Assembly: GCA_034231615.1 (NCBI GenBank)
Contig: CM067302.1
Location: 7,317,501-7,381,500, forward strand
Direction: 5' to 3'
From: Meghimatium bilineatum
Taxonomy: Eukaryota > Mollusca > Gastropoda > Stylommatophora > Philomycidae
Length of the DNA stretch: 64,000 bases
Shown here: piece by piece, positions 39,289 to 54,200 of the stretch
Layout of the letters: every line of letters starts with the position of its first letter
How positions within the stretch are numbered: the stretch's first letter is position 1
Position numbers and translations under genes: made by a program
The notes under the pieces: model-generated
What the model was told of the DNA's origin: nothing
The model's database searches: none
The model's input: the letters and a program-made list of their open reading frames with translations, nothing else

Positions 39289-39570
39289 CTAGAATACACT
39301 AAATTCGTGTGTCCAGACTGCAATTTCTGGTGTAGTAAGCTGCAGTACACCCAATTTGTGAGTAATATGCCATAGAACATTAAGTTTTGACGTACTAAAC
39401 AGCAAGAGACCTAATTTGTGTCTAATACGACAGTGTTCTGAGTTATTAAGCTGCACAACAACGAAGTCATGTGTAACAGGCCAGAATACACTCAATTCAA
39501 GTGTAGTAAGCTGCAGTACACCGAATTTGTGAGTAATATGCCACAAAACACTGAGTTCTAACGTAGTACG
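39289..39570 (+). repeat. Hybrid A/B monomer
   Basis: The unit starts as type A and still has TCTAATACGACAG (39421-39433), then switches to type B TGTTCTGAGTTATTAAGC and CACAACAACGAAG without the usual TATAATTCGCC. The CACAACAACG variant otherwise occurs only in the B unit at 29284, so the B portion has a recognisable source. The switch lies within about 10 bp of 39433. Confidence 0.83.
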
Positions 39571-39863
39571 CTAGAAAACACCAAATTCGTGTGTCCAGGC
39601 TGCAATTTCTGGTGTAGTAAGCTGCAGTACACCCAATTTGTGAGTAATATGCCATAGAACACTGAGTTTTGACGTACTAAACAGCAAGAGACCTAATTTG
39701 TGTCTAATACGACAGTATTCTGACGTTTTATGCTGCATTACAACGAAATGATGTATAATAGGCCAGAATACACTCAATTCAAGTGTAGTAAGCTGCAGTA
39801 CACCCAATTTGTGAGTAATATGCCAGAATACACCGAGTTCTAACGTAGTACGCTAGAATACAA

Positions 39864-42800
39864 TAAATTCGTGTGTCCAGACTGCAATTTCTGGTGTAGT
39901 AAGCTGCAGTACACCCAATTTGTGAGCAATATGCCATAGAACACTGAGTTTTGACGTACTAAACAGCAAGAGACCTAATTTGTGTCTAATACGACAGTAT
40001 TCTGACGTATTATGCTGCATTACAACGAAATGATGTATAATAGGCCAGAATAGACTCAATTGAAGTGTAGTAAGCTTCAGAACAATGAATTTGTGAGTAA
40101 TATGCCAGAATACACCGAGTTCTAACGTAGTACGCTAGAATACACTAAATTCGTGTGTCCACACTGCAATTTCTGGTGTAGTAAGCTGCAGTACACCCAA
40201 TTTGTGATTAATATGCCATAGAACACTAAGTTTTGACGTACTAAACAGCAAGAGACCTAATTTGTGTATAATTCGCCAGTGTTCTGAGTTATTAAGCTGC
40301 AAAACAACGAAGTCATGTGTAACAGGCCAGAATACACTCAATTCAAGTGTAGTAAGCTGCAGTACACCGAATTTGTGAGTAATATGCCACAAAACACTGA
40401 GTTCTAACGTAGTACGCTAGAAAACACCAAATTCGTGTGTCCAGACTGCAATTTCTGGTGTAGTAAGCTGCAGTACACCCAATTTGTGAGTAATATGCCA
40501 CAAAACACTGAGTTTTGACGTACTAAACAGCAAGAGACCTAATTTGTGTCTAATACGACAGTATTCTGACGTATTATGCTGCATTACAACGAAATGATGT
40601 ATAATAGGCCAGAATAGACAAAATTGAAGTGTAGTAAGCTTCAGAACAATGAATTTGTGAGTAATATGCCAGAATACACCGAGTTCTAACGTAGTACGCT
40701 AGAATACAATAAATTCGTGTGTCCAGACTGCAATTTCTGGTGTAGTAAGCTGCAGTACACCCAATTTGTGAGTAATATGCCATAGAACACTGAGTTTTGA
40801 CGTACTAAACAGCAAGAGACCTAATTTGTGTCTAATACGACAGTATTCTGACGTATTATGCTGCATTACAACGAAATGATGTATAATAGGTCAGAATAGA
40901 CTCAATTGAAGTGTAGTAAGCTTCAGAACAATGAATTTGTGAGTAATATGCCAGAATACACCGAGTTCTAACGTAGTACGCTAGAATACACTAAATTCGT
41001 GTGTCCAGACTGCGAGTAATATGCCAGAATACACCGAGTTCTAACGTAGTACGCTAGAATACACCAAATTCGTGTGTCCAGGCTGCAATTTCTGGTGTAG
41101 TAAGCTGCAGTACACCCAATTTGTGAGTAATATGCCATAGAACACTGAGTTTTGACGTACTAAACAGCAAGAGACCTAATTTGTGTCTAATACGACAGTA
41201 TTCTGACGTTTTATGCTGCATTACAACGAAATGATGTATAATAGGCCAGAATACACTCAATTCAAGTGTAGTAAGCTGCAGTACACCCAATTTGTGAGTA
41301 ATATGCCAGAATACACCGAGTTCTAACGTAGTACGCTAGAATACAATAAATTCGTGTGTCCAGACTGCAATTTCTGGTGTAGTAAGCTGCAGTACACCCA
41401 ATTTGTGAGTAATGTGCCATAGAACACTGAGTTTTGACGTACTAAACAGCAAGAGACCTAATTTGTGTCTAATACGACAGTATTCTGACGTATTATGCTG
41501 CATTACAACGAAATGATGTATAATAGGCCAGAATACACTCAATTCAAGTGTAGTACGCTTCCGAACAATGAATTTGTGAGTAATATGCCAGAATACACCG
41601 AGTTCTAACGTAGTACGCTAGAATACACTAAATTCGTGTGTCCACACTGCAATTTCTGGTGTAGTAAGCTGCAGTACACCCAATTTGTGATTAATATGCC
41701 ATAGAACATTAAGTTTTGACGTACTAAACAGCAAGAGACCTAATTTGTGTATAATTCGCCAGTGTTCTGAGTTATTAAGCTGCAAAACAACGAAGTCATG
41801 TGTAACAGGCCAGAATACACTCAATTCAAGTGTAGTAAGCTGCAGTACACCGAATTTGTGAGTAATATGCCACAAAACACTGAGTTCTAACGTAGTACGC
41901 TAGAAAACACCAAATTCGTGTGTCCAGGCTGCAATTTCTGGTGTAGTAAGCTGCAGTACACCCAATTTGTGAGTAATATGCCATAGAACACTGAGTTTTG
42001 ACGTACTAAACAGCAAGAGACCTAATTTGTGTCTAATACGACAGTATTCTGACGTTTTATGCTGCATTACAACGAAATGATGTATAATAGGCCAGAATAC
42101 ACTCAATTCAAGTGTAGTAAGCTGCAGTACACCCAATTTGTGAGTAATATGCCAGAATACACCGAGTTCTAACGTAGTACGCTAGAATACAATAAATTCG
42201 TGTGTCCAGACTGCAATTTCTGGTGTAGTAAGCTGCAGTACACCCAATTTGTGAGTAATATGCCATAGAACACTGAGTTTTGACGTACTAAACAGCAAGA
42301 GACCTAATTTGTGTCTAATACGACAGTATTCTGACGTTTTATGCTGCATTACAACGGAATGATGTATAATAGGCCAGAATACACTCAATTCAAGTGTAGT
42401 ACGCTGCAGTACACCCAATTTGTGAGTAATATGCCAGAATACACCGAGTTCTAACGTAGTACGCTAGAATACACCAAATTCGTGTGTCCAGACTGCAATT
42501 TCTGGTGTAGTAAGCTTCAGTACACCCAATTTGTGAGTAATATGCCATAGAACACTGAGTTTTGACGTACTAAACAGCAAGAGACCTAATTTGTGTCTAA
42601 TACGACAGTATTCTGACGTATTATGCTGCATTACAACGAAATGATGTATAATCGGCTAGAATAGACTCAATTGAAGTGTAGTAAGCTTCAGAACAATGAA
42701 TTTGTGAGTAATATGCCAGAATACACCGAGTTCTAACGTAGTACGCTAGAATACAATAAATTCGTGTGTCCAGACTGCAATTTCTGGTGTAGTAAGCTGC

Positions 42801-43509
42801 AGTACACCCAATTTGTGAGTAATATGCCATAGAACACTGAGTTTTGACGTACTAAACAGCAAGAGACCTAATTTGTGTCTAATACGACAGTATTCTGACG
42901 TTTTATGCTGCATTACAACGAAATGATGTATAATAGGCCAGAATACACTCAATTCAAGTGTAGTAAGCTGCAGTACACCCAATTTGTGAGTAATATGCCA
43001 GAATACACCGAGTTCTAACGTAGTACGCTAGAATACAATAAATTCGTGTGTCCAGACTGCAATTTCAGGTGTAGTAAGCTGCAGTACACCCAATTTGTGA
43101 GTAATGTGCCATAGAACACTGAGTTTTGACGTACTAAACAGCAAGAGACCTAATTTGTGTCTAATACGACAGTATTCTGACGTATTATGCTGCATTACAA
43201 CGGAATGATGTATAATAGGCCAGAATAGACTCAATTGAAGTTTAGTAAGCTTCAGAACAATGAATTTGTGAGTAATATGCCAGAATACACCGAGTTCTAA
43301 CGTAGTACGCTAGAATACACTAAATTCGTGTGTCCACACTGCAATTTCTGGTGTAGTAAGCTGCAGTACACCCAATTTGTGAGTAATATGCTATAGAACA
43401 CTGAGTTTTGACGTACTAAACAGCAAGAGACCTAATTTGTGTCTAATACGACAGTATTCTGACGTATTATGCTGCATTACAACGAAATGATGTATAATAG
43501 GCCAGAATA
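39864..43509 (+). repeat. 3.65-kb HOR segment, copy 2 (offset 8880)
   Basis: Partner of 30984-34629. At its right edge it switches register: from about 43393 it follows 35077 onward (offset 8316) rather than 34630 onward. Two monomers (564 bp) are thereby skipped relative to the first copy, another in-register recombination joint. Confidence 0.86.
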
Positions 43510-45821
43510 GACTCACATCTAGTGTAGTTATCTTCAGAACAATGAATTTGTGAGTAATATGCCAGAATACACCGAGTTCTAACGTAGTACGCTAGAATAC
43601 ACTAAATTCGTGTGTCCAGACTGCAATTTCTGGTGTAGTAAGCTGCAGTACACCCAATTTGTGATTAATATGCCATAGAACACTGAGTTTTGACGTACTA
43701 AACAGCAAGAGACCTAATTTGTGTCTAATACGACAGTATTCTGACGTATTATGCTGCATTACAACGAAATGATGTATAATAGGCTAGAATAGACTCAATT
43801 GAAGTGTAGTAAGCTGCAGTACACCCAATTTGTGAGTAATATGCCAGAATACACCGAGTTCTAACGTAGTACGCTAGAATACAATAAATTCGTGTGTCCA
43901 GACTGCAATTTCTGGTGTAGTAAGCTGCAGTACACCCAATTTGTGAGTAATGTGCCATAGAACACTGAGTTTTGACGTACTAAACAGCAAGAGACCTAAT
44001 TTGTGTCTAATACGACAGTATTCTGACGTATTATGCTGCATTACAACGAAATGATGTATAATAGGCCAGAATAGACTCAATTGAAGTGTAGTAAGCTTCA
44101 GAACAATGAATTTGTGAGTAATATGCCAGAATACACCGAGTTCTAACGTAGTACGCTAGAATACACTAAATTCGTGTGTCCACACTGCAATTTCTGGTGT
44201 AGTAAGCTGCAGTACACCCAATTTGTGATTAATATGCCATAGAACACTAAGTTTTGACGTACTAAACAGCAAGAGACCTAATTTGTGTATAATTCGCCAG
44301 TGTTCTGAGTTATTAGGCTGCAAAACAACGAAGTCATGTGTAACAGGCCAGAATACACTCAATTCAAGTGTAGTAAGCAGCAGTACACCGAATTTGTGAG
44401 TAATATGCCACAAAACACTGAGTTCTAACGTAGTACGCTAGAAAACACCAAATTCGTGTGTCCAGACTGCAATTTCTGGTGTAGTAAGCTGCAGTACACC
44501 CAATTTGTGAGTAATATGCCATAGAACACTGAGTTTTGACGTACTAAACAGCAAGAGACCTAATTTGTGTCTAATACGACAGTATTCTGACGTTTTATGC
44601 TGCATTACAACGAAATGATGTATAATAGGCCAGAATACACTCAATTGAATTGTAGTAAGCTTCAGAACAATGAATTTGTGAGTAATATGCCATACACCGA
44701 GTTCTAACGTAGTACGCTAGAATACACTAAATTCGTGTGTCCAGACTGCAATTTCTGGTGTAGTAAGCTGCAGTACACCCAATTTGTGAGTAATATGCCA
44801 TAGAACACTGAGTTTTGACGTACTAAACAGCAAGAGACCTAATTTGTGTCTAATACGACAGTATTCTGACGTTTTATGCTGCATTACAACGAAATGATGT
44901 ATAATAGGCCAGAATACACTCAATTCAAGTGTAGTAAGCTGCAGTACACCCAATTTGTGAGTAATATGCCAGAATACACCGAGTTCTAACGTAGTACGCT
45001 AGAATACAATAAATTCGTGTGTCCAGACTGCAATTTCAGGTGTAGTAAGCTGCAGTACACCCAATTTGTGAGTAATGTGCCATAGAACACTGAGTTTTGA
45101 CGTACTAAACAGCAAGAGACCTAATTTGTGTCTAATACGACAGTATTCTGACGTATTATGCTGCATTACAACGGAATGATGTATAATAGGCCAGAATAGA
45201 CTCAATTGAAGTTTAGTAAGCTTCAGAACAATGAATTTGTGAGTAATATGCCAGAATACACCGAGTTCTAACGTAGTACGCTAGAATACACTAAATTCGT
45301 GTGTCCACACTGCAATTTCTGGTGTAGTAAGCTGCAGTACACCCAATTTGTGAGTAATATGCTATAGAACACTGAGTTTTGACGTACTAAACAGCAAGAG
45401 ACCTAATTTGTGTCTAATACGACAGTATTCTGACGTATTATGCTGCATTACAACGAAATGATGTATAATAGGCCAGAATACACTCAATTCAAGTGTAGTA
45501 CGCTTCAGAACAATGAATTTGTGAGTAATATGCCAGAATACACCGAGTTCTAACGTAGTACGCTAGAATACATTAAATTCGTGTGTCCACACTGCAATTT
45601 CTGGTGTAGTAAGCTGCAGTACACCCAATTTGTGATTAATATGCCATAGAACACTAAGTTTTGACGTACTAAACAGCAAGAGACCTAATTTGTGTATAAT
45701 TCGCCAGTGTTCTGAGTTATTAGGCTGCAAAACAACGAAGTCATGTGTAACAGGCCAGAATACACTCAATTCAAGTGTAGTAAGCTGCAGTACACCGAAT
45801 TTGTGAGTAATATGCCACAAA
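43393..45821 (+). repeat. 2.43-kb HOR segment, copy 2 (offset 8316)
   Basis: Partner of 35077-37505. Its first 1397 bp (43393-44789) are repeated again at 45928-47324 at an offset of 2535 = 9 x 282 minus 3. Three related copies of the patch-bearing segment therefore exist (35.1, 43.4 and 45.9 kb). Confidence 0.84.
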
Positions 45822-45927
45822 CCACTGAGTTCTAACGTAGTACGCTAGAATACACCAAATTCGTGTGTCCAGACTGCAATTTCTGGTGTAGTAAGCTTCA
45901 GTACACCCAATTTGTGAGTAATATGCC

Positions 45928-47324
45928 ATAGAACACTGAGTTTTGACGTACTAAACAGCAAGAGACCTAATTTGTGTCTAATACGACAGTATTCTGACGT
46001 ATTATGCTGCATTACAACGAAATGATGTATAATAGGCCAGAATAGACTCACATCTAGTGTAGTTATCTTCAGAACAATGAATTTGTGAGTAATATGCCAG
46101 AATACACCGAGTTCTAACGTAGTACGCTAGAATACACTAAATTCGTGTGTCCAGACTGCAATTTCTGGTGTAGTAAGCTGCAGTACACCCAATTTGTGAT
46201 TAATATGCCATAGAACACTGAGTTTTGACGTACTAAACAGCAAGAGACCTAATTTGTGTCTAATACGACAGTATTCTGACGTATTATGCTGCATTACAAC
46301 GAAATGATGTATAATAGGCTAGAATAGACTCAATTGAAGTGTAGTAAGCTGCAGTACACCCAATTTGTGAGTAATATGCCAGAATACACCGAGTTCTAAC
46401 GTAGTACGCTAGAATACAATAAATTCGTGTGTCCAGACTGCAATTTCTGGTGTAGTAAGCTGCAGTACACCCAATTTGTGAGTAATGTGCCATAGAACAC
46501 TGAGTTTTGACGTACTAAACAGCAAGAGACCTAATTTGTGTCTAATACGACAGTATTCTGACGTATTATGCTGCATTACAACGAAATGATGTATAATAGG
46601 CCAGAATAGACTCAATTGAAGTGTAGTAAGCTTCAGAACAATGAATTTGTGAGTAATATGCCAGAATACACCGAGTTCTAACGTAGTACGCTAGAATACA
46701 CTAAATTCGTGTGTCCACACTGCAATTTCTGGTGTAGTAAGCTGCAGTACACCCAATTTGTGATTAATATGCCATAGAACACTAAGTTTTGACGTACTAA
46801 ACAGCAAGAGACCTAATTTGTGTATAATTCGCCAGTGTTCTGAGTTATTAGGCTGCAAAACAACGAAGTCATGTGTAACAGGCCAGAATACACTCAATTC
46901 AAGTGTAGTAAGCAGCAGTACACCGAATTTGTGAGTAATATGCCACAAAACACTGAGTTCTAACGTAGTACGCTAGAAAACACCAAATTCGTGTGTCCAG
47001 ACTGCAATTTCTGGTGTAGTAAGCTGCAGTACACCCAATTTGTGAGTAATATGCCATAGAACACTGAGTTTTGACGTACTAAACAGCAAGAGACCTAATT
47101 TGTGTCTAATACGACAGTATTCTGACGTTTTATGCTGCATTACAACGAAATGATGTATAATAGGCCAGAATACACTCAATTGAATTGTAGTAAGCTTCAG
47201 AACAATGAATTTGTGAGTAATATGCCATACACCGAGTTCTAACGTAGTACGCTAGAATACACTAAATTCGTGTGTCCAGACTGCAATTTCTGGTGTAGTA
47301 AGCTGCAGTACACCCAATTTGTGA
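45928..47324 (+). repeat. 1.40-kb HOR segment, third copy (offset 2535 from 43393)
   Basis: Repeats 43393-44789 with the same order: patch-bearing monomer, GGCTAGAATAG monomer, CAATAAATT monomer, B unit with TTATTAGGCTGC, and C-like unit. It diverges at 47325 (T in GATTAAT versus G in GAGTAAT). Confidence 0.82.
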
Positions 47325-50300
47325 TTAATATGCCATAGAACACTGAGTTTTGACGTACTAAACAGCAAGAGACCTAATTTGTGTCTAATACGACAGTATT
47401 CTGACGTATTATGCTGCATTACAACGAAATGATGTATAATAGGCTAGAATAGACTCAATTGAAGTGTAGTAAGCTGCAGTACACCCAATTTGTGAGTAAT
47501 ATGCCAGAATACACCGAGTTCTAACGTAGTACGCTAGAATACACCAAATTCGTGTGTCCAGACTGCAATTTCTGGTGTAGTAAGCTTCAGTACACCCAAT
47601 TTGTGAGTAATATGCCATAGAACACTGAGTTTTGACGTACTAAACAGCAAGAGACCTAATTTGTGTCTAATACGACAGTATTCTGACGTATTATGCTGCA
47701 TTACAACGAAATGATGTATAATCGGCTAGAATAGACTCAATTGAAGTGTAGTAAGCTTCAGAACAATGAATTTGTGAGTAATATGCCAGAATACACCGAG
47801 TTCTAACGTAGTACGCTAGAATACAATAAATTCGTGTGTCCAGACTGCAATTTCTGGTGTAGTAAGCTGCAGTACACCCAATTTGTGATTAATATGCCAT
47901 AGAACACTGAGTTTTGACGTACTAAACAGCAAGAGACCTAATTTGTGTCTAATACGACAGTATTCTGACGTATTATGCTGCATTACAACGAAATGATGTA
48001 TAATAGGCCAAAATAGACTCACATCTAGTGTAGTTATCTTCAGAACAATGAATTTGTGAGTAATATGCCAGAATACACCGAGTTCTAACGTAGTACGCTA
48101 GAATACACTAAATTCGTGTGTCCACACTGCAATTTCTGGTGTAGTAAGCTGCAGTACACCCAATTTGTGATTAATATGCCATAGAACACTAAGTTTTGAC
48201 GTACTAAACAGCAAGAGACCTAATTTGTGTATAATTCGCCAGTGTTCTGAGTTATTAGGCTGCAAAACAACGAAGTCATGTGTAACAGGCCAGAATACAC
48301 TCAATTCAAGTGTAGTAAGCAGCAGTACACCGAATTTGTGAGTAATATGCCACAAAACACTGAGTTCTAACGTAGTACGCTAGAAAACACCAAATTCGTG
48401 TGTCCAGACTGCAATTTCTGGTGTAGTAAGCTGCAGTACACCCAATTTGTGAGTAATATGCCATAGAACACTGAGTTTTGACGTACTAAACAGCAAGAGA
48501 CCTAATTTGTGTCTAATACGACAGTATTCTGACGTTTTATGCTGCATTACAACGGAATGATGTATAATAGGCCAGAATACACTCAATTCAAGTGTAGTAC
48601 GCTGCAGTACACCCAATTTGTGAGTAATATGCCAGAATACACCGAGTTCTAACGTAGTACGCTAGAATACACTAAATTCGTGTGTCCACACTGCAATTTC
48701 TGGTGTAGTAAGCTGCAGTACACCCAATTTGTGATTAATATGCCATAGAACACTGAGTTTTGACGTACTAAACAGCAAGAGACCTAATTTGTGTCTAATA
48801 CGACAGTATTCTGACGTATTATGCTGCATTACAACGAAATGATGTATAATAGGCTAGAATAGACTCAATTGAAGTGTAGTAAGCTGCAGTACACCCAATT
48901 TGTGAGTAATATGCCAGAATACACCGAGTTCTAACGTAGTACGCTAGAATACAATAAATTCGTGTGTCCAGACTGCAATTTCTGGTGTAGTAAGCTGCAG
49001 TACACCCAATTTGTGAGTAATGTGCCATAGAACACTGAGTTTTGACGTACTAAACAGCAAGAGACCTAATTTGTGTCTAATACGACAGTATTCTGACGTA
49101 TTATGCTGCATTACAACGAAATGATGTATAATAGGCCAGAATAGACTCAATTGAAGTGTAGTAAGCTTCAGAACAATGAATTTGTGAGTAATATGCCAGA
49201 ATACACCGAGTTCTAACGTAGTACGCTAGAATACACTAAATTCGTGTGTCCACACTGCAATTTCTGGTGTAGTAAGCTGCAGTACACCCAATTTGTGATT
49301 AATATGCCATAGAACACTAAGTTTTGACGTACTAAACAGCAAGAGACCTAATTTGTGTATAATTCGCCAGTGTTCTGAGTTATTAAGCTGCAAAACAACG
49401 AAGTCATGTGTAACAGGCCAGAATACACTCAATTCAAGTGTAGTAAGCTGTACACCGAATTTGTGAGTAATATGCCACAAAACACTGAGTTCTAACGTAG
49501 TACGCTAGAAAACACTAAATTCGTGTGTCCAGACTGCAATTTCTGGTGTAGTAAGCTGCAGTACACCCAATTTGTGAGTAATATGCTATAGAACACTGAG
49601 TTTTGACGTACTAAACAGCAAGAGACCTAATTTGTGTCTAATACGACAGTATTCTGACGTTTTATGCTGCATTACAACGGAATGATGTATAATAGGCCAG
49701 AATACACTCAATTCAAGTGTAGTACGTTGCAGTACACCCAATTTGTGAGTAATATGCCAGAATACACCGAGTTCTAACGTAGTACGCTAGAATACACAAA
49801 ATTCGTGTGTCCAGACTGCAATTTCTGGTGTAGTAAGCTGCAGTACACCCAATTTGTGAGTAATATGCCATAGAACACTGAGTTTTGACGTACTAAACAG
49901 CAAGAGACCTAATTTGTGTCTAATACGACAGTATTCTGACGTATTATGCTGCATTACAACGAAATGATGTATAATAGGCCAGAATAGACTCAATTGAAGT
50001 GTAGTAAGCTTCAGAACAATGAATTTGTGAGTAATATGCCAGAATACACCGAGTTCTAACGTAGTACGCTAGAATACACTAAATTCGTGTGTCCAGACTG
50101 CGAGTAATATGCCAGAATACACCGAGTTCTAACGTAGTACGCTAGAATACACCAAATTCGTGTGTCCAGGCTGCAATTTCTGATGTAGTAAGCTGCAGTA
50201 CACCCAATTTGTGAGTAATATGCCATAGAACACTGAGTTTTGACGTACTAAACAGCAAGAGACCTAATTTGTGTCTAATACGACAGTATTCTGACGTTTT

Positions 50301-51267
50301 ATGCTGCATTACAACGAAATGATGTATAATAGGCCAGAATACACTCAATTCAAGTGTAGTAAGCTGCAGTACACCCAATTTGTGAGTAATATGCCAGAAT
50401 ACACCGAGTTCTAACGTAGTACGCTAGAATACAATAAATTCGTGTGTCCAGACTGCAATTTCTGGTGTAGTAAGCTGCAGTACACCCAATTTGTGATTAA
50501 TATGCCATAGAACACTGAGTTTTGACGTACTAAACAGCAAGAGACCTAATTTGTGTCTAATACGACAGTATTCTGACGTATTATGCTGCATTACAACGAA
50601 ATGATGTATAATAGGCCAGAATAGACTCAATTGAAGTGTAGTAAGCTTCAGAACAATGAATTTGTGAGTAATATGCCAGAATACACCGAGTTCTAACGTA
50701 GTACGCTAGAATACACAAAATTCGTGTGTCCACACTGCAATTTCTGGTGTAGTAAGCTGCAGTACACCCAATTTGTGATTAATATGCCATAGAACACTAA
50801 GTTTTGACGTACTAAACAGCAAGAGACCTAATTTGTGTATAATTCGCGTGTTCTGAGTTATTAAGCTGCAAAACAACGAAGTCATGTGTAACAGGCCAGA
50901 ATACACTCAATTCAAGTGTAGTAAGCTGCAGTACACCGAATTTGTGAGTAATATGCCAGAATACACCGAGTTCTAACGTAGTACGCTAGAATACAATAAA
51001 TTCGTGTGTCCAGACTGCAATTTCTGGTGTAGTAAGCTGCAGTACACCCAATTTGTGAGTAATATGCCATAGAACACTGAGTTTTGACGTACTAAACAGC
51101 AAGAGACCTAATTTGTGTCTAATACGACAGTATTCTGACGTATTATGCTGCATTACAACGAAATGATGTATAATAGGCCAGAATAGACTCAATTGAAGTG
51201 TAGTAAGCTTCAGAACAATGAATTTGTGAGTAATATGCCAGAATACACCGAGTTCTAACGTAGTACG
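47325..51267 (+). repeat. Less regular satellite between HOR domains
   Basis: About 14 monomers of types A, B and C without a long clean duplicate in the window. Pieces echo neighbours: B at 48098 follows the 46691 pattern at an offset of 1407, and the unit at 48819 follows 47409 at 1410. It contains a 73-bp duplication (50102) and two unusual short deletions, a 3-bp loss in AAGCTGTACACC near 49450 and a 2-bp loss in TTCGCGTGTTC near 50847. No gene or other element is seen. Confidence 0.8.
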
Positions 51268-54200
51268 CTAGAATACACTAAATTCGTGTGTCCACACTGC
51301 AATTTCTGGTGTAGTAAGCTGCAGTACACCCAATTTGTGATTAATATGCCATAGAACACTAAGTTTTGACGTACTAAACAGCAAGAGACCTAATTTGTGT
51401 ATAATTCGCCAGTGTTCTGAGTTATTAAGCTGCAAAACAACGAAGTCATGTGTAACAGGCCAGAATACACTCAATTCAAGTGTAGTAAGCTGCAGTACAC
51501 CGAATTTGTGAGTAATATGCCACAAAACACTGAGTTCTAACGTAGTACGCTAGAAAACACTAAATTCGTGTGTCCAGACTGCAATTTTTGGTGTAGTAAG
51601 CTGCAGTACACCCAATTTGTGAGTAATATGCTATAGACCACTGAGTTTTGACGTACTAAACAGCAAGAGACCTAATTTGTGTCTAATACGACAGTATTCT
51701 GACGTTTTATGCTGCATTACAACGGAATGATGTATAATAGGCCAGAATACACTCAATTCAAGTGTAGTACGTTGCAGTACACCCAATTTGTGAGTAATAT
51801 GCCAGAATACACCGAGTTCTAACGTAGTACGCTAGAATACACCAAATTCGTGTGTCCAGACTGCAATTTCTGGTGTAGTAAGCTTCAGTACACCCAATTT
51901 GTGAGTAATATGCCATAGAACACTGAGTTTTGACGTACTAAACAGCAAGAGACCTAATTTGTGTCTAATACGACAGTATTCTGACGTATTATGCTGCATT
52001 ACAACGAAATGATGTATAATAGGCCAGAATAGACTCACATCTAGTGTAGTTATCTTCAGAACAATGAATTTGTGAGTAATATGCCAGAATACACCTTCTA
52101 ACGTAGTACGCTAGAATACACTAAATTCGTGTGTCCAGACTGCAATTTCTGGTGTAGTAAGCTGCAGTACACCCAATTTGTGATTAATATGCCATAGAAC
52201 ACTGAGTTTTGACGTACTAAACAGCAAGAGACCTAATTTGTGTCTAATACGACAGTATTCTGACGTATTATGCTGCATTACAACGAAATGATGTATAATA
52301 GGCTAGAATAGACTCAATTGAAGTGTAGTAAGCTTCAGAACAATGAATTTGTGAGTAATATGCCAGAATACACCGAGTTCTAACGTAGTACGCTAGAATA
52401 CAATAAATTCGTGTGTCCAGACTGCAATTTCTGGTGTAGTAAGCTGCAGTACACCCAATTTGTGAGTAATATGCCATAGAACACTGAGTTTTGACGTACT
52501 AAACAGCAAGAGACCTAATTTGTGTCTAATACGACAGTATTCTGACGTATTATGCTGCATTACAACGAAATGATGTATAATAGGCCAGAATAGACTCAAT
52601 TGAAGTGTAGTAAGCTTCAGAACAATGAATTTGTGAGTAATATGCCAGAATACACCGAGTTCTAACGTAGTACGCTAGAATACACTAAATTCGTGTGTCC
52701 AGACTGCGAGTAATATGCCAGAATACACCGAGTTCTAACGTAGTACGCTAGAATACACCAAATTCGTGTGTCCAGGCTGCAATTTCTGATGTAGTAAGCT
52801 GCAGTACACCCAATTTGTGATTAATATGCCATAGAACACTAAGTTTTGACGTACTAAACAGCAAGAGACCTAATTTGTGTATAATTCGCCAGTGTTCTGA
52901 GTTATTAGGCTGCAAAACAACGAAGTCATGTGTAACAGGCCAGAATACACTCAATTCAAGTGTAGTAAGCAGCAGTACACCGAATTTGTGAGTAATATGC
53001 CACAAAACACTGAGTTCTAACGTAGTACGCTAGAAAACACCAAATTCGTGTGTCCAGACTGCAATTTCTGGTGTAGTAAGCTGCAGTACACCCAATTTGT
53101 GAGTAATATGCCATAGAACACTGAGTTTTGACGTACTAAACAGCAAGAGACCTAATTTGTGTCTAATACGACAGTATTCTGACGTTTTATGCTGCATTAC
53201 AACGAAATGATGTATAATAGGCCAGAATACACTCAATTGAATTGTAGTAAGCTTCAGAACAATGAATTTGTGAGTAATATGCCATACACCGAGTTCTAAC
53301 GTAGTACGCTAGAATACACTAAATTCGTGTGTCCAGACTGCAATTTCTGGTGTAGTAAGCTGCAGTACACCCAATTTGTGAGTAATATGCCATAGAACAC
53401 TGAGTTTTGACGTACTAAACAGCAAGAGACCTAATTTGTGTCTAATACGACAGTATTCTGACGTTTTATGCTGCATTACAACGGAATGATGTATAATAGG
53501 CCAGAATACACTCAATTCAAGTGTAGTACGCTGCAGTACACCCAATTTGTGAGTAATATGCCAGAATACACCGAGTTCTAACGTAGTACGCTAGAATACA
53601 CCAAATTCGTGTGTCCAGACTGCAATTTCTGGTGTAGTAAGCTTCAGTACACCCAATTTGTGAGTAATATGCCATAGAACACTGAGTTTTGACGTACTAA
53701 ACAGCAAGAGACCTAATTTGTGTCTAATACGACAGTATTCTGACGTATTATGCTGCATTACAACGAAATGATGTATAATAGGCCAGAATAGACTCACATC
53801 TAGTGTAGTTATCTTCAGAACAATGAATTTGTGAGTAATATGCCAGAATACACCGAGTTCTAACGTAGTACGCTAGAATACACTAAATTCGTGTGTCCAG
53901 ACTGCAATTTCTGGTGTAGTAAGCTGCAGTACACCCAATTTGTGAGTAATATGCCATAGAACACTGAGTTTTGACGTACTAAACAGCAAGAGACCTAATT
54001 TGTGTCTAATACGACAGTATTCTGACGTTTTATGCTGCATTACAACGAAATGATGTATAATAGGCCAGAATACACTCAATTGAATTGTAGTAAGCTTCAG
54101 AACAATGAATTTGTGAGTAATATGCCATACACCGAGTTCTAACGTAGTACGCTAGAATACACTAAATTCGTGTGTCCAGACTGCAATTTCTGGTGTAGTA

